A stretch of DNA of 64,000 nucleotides from Streptococcus azizii. Lineage in GTDB: Bacteria > Bacillota > Bacilli > Lactobacillales > Streptococcaceae. The position numbers and the translations under genes were made by a program. Below, piece by piece: positions 63,906-64,000 of this stretch. The stretch lies in contig NZ_MSPR01000003.1 in NCBI RefSeq assembly GCF_001984715.1, positions 1 through 64,000 on the forward strand, read 5' to 3'. Numbering within the stretch: position 1 is the stretch's first letter; each line of letters starts with the position of its first letter. The notes under the pieces were generated by a model, which worked only from the letters and a program-made list of their open reading frames with translations, searched no databases and had not been told where the DNA came from.

Positions 63906-64000
63906 CAAAGATACAAGAGCGTTAAACAACTCCTAGAAAAAATAGACAATCGAAGCAGGTTGTCTTGCAACCAATGAGATTGGTCTTTTTTTCAGTGAGT
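63906..64000. repeat. Start of another palindrome module
   Basis: AAGATACAAGAGCGTTAAAC, a GGTTG/CAACC hairpin and GAGATTGGTCTTTTTTTCAGTGAG. It is the reverse of the linker/module pattern at 18130 and 4700. Cut by the window end. Confidence 0.55.

Overview
The window is a piece of a Streptococcus chromosome, of the S. suis or mitis type as far as gene content shows. The evidence is three LPxTG surface proteins, one with a YSIRK-like signal, MurA, HPr kinase next to lgt, a DUF3270 protein, a preQ1-II riboswitch on queT, an S-MK (SAM-III) riboswitch on metK, and many RUP-like mini-insertion repeats. Species cannot be fixed from the sequence alone.

Layout. 1-4470: tail of an RHS/WapA-type polymorphic toxin with its putative immunity gene, then an orphan RHS C-terminal cassette (second toxin plus immunity candidate) bracketed by two near-identical 86-bp hairpin repeats. 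4470-5050: repeat array. 5097-9989: tpx and a two-gene ABC exporter whose permease has a long coiled coil. 9990-11660: the largest repeat field. 11900-18330: a 1521-aa LPKTG adhesin, then a secreted phospholipase A2 gene overlapping a small membrane-protein gene. 18516-32720: a promoter with an 11-G tract between its -35 and -10 boxes, a DivIVA-like coiled-coil gene, a small cytosolic gene, a 2874-aa LPNTG protein with collagen-like repeats, and a 1436-aa LPQTG protein with 13 G5 repeats. 33268-46634: ordinary chromosome (polA, lipoprotein, dCMP deaminase, NatAB-like exporter, metK, PHP phosphatase, murA, GNAT, map, YihY). 46949-49046: gtrA, a repeat field, and queT under its riboswitch. 49247-54220: an AT-rich island. 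54351-63905: tex, sprT-like, DUF4097/PspC, hprK-lgt, DUF948/YtxH, DUF3270, and the two trhP-type U32 genes.

Main discovery. On the minus strand of the island is a complete minimal microcin C-like nucleotide-peptide antibiotic operon. It has a sigma-A promoter (51696-51668), a 24-nt gene for the heptapeptide MIGPIQN (51613-51590) ending in the obligatory Asn, an intergenic terminator hairpin, a 350-aa MccB-like E1 adenylyltransferase, and an MFS exporter overlapping it by 14 nt. Heptapeptide length, C-terminal Asn, hairpin position, enzyme length and exporter all match the E. coli mccABC plan. The peptide gene is far too short for gene callers. The island also carries an ardA-like pseudogene, a Phd/YoeB toxin-antitoxin pair, a truncated IS630 and the C-terminal end of a tyrosine recombinase, so it is probably a decayed integrative element.

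Second. The homopolymer G tract in the promoter upstream of the adhesin cluster looks like a slipped-strand phase-variation switch. Third. The intergenic regions hold several families of small structured repeats: RUP-like MITEs, modular palindrome arrays, and a 292-bp element found twice directly after a duplicated terminator hairpin.
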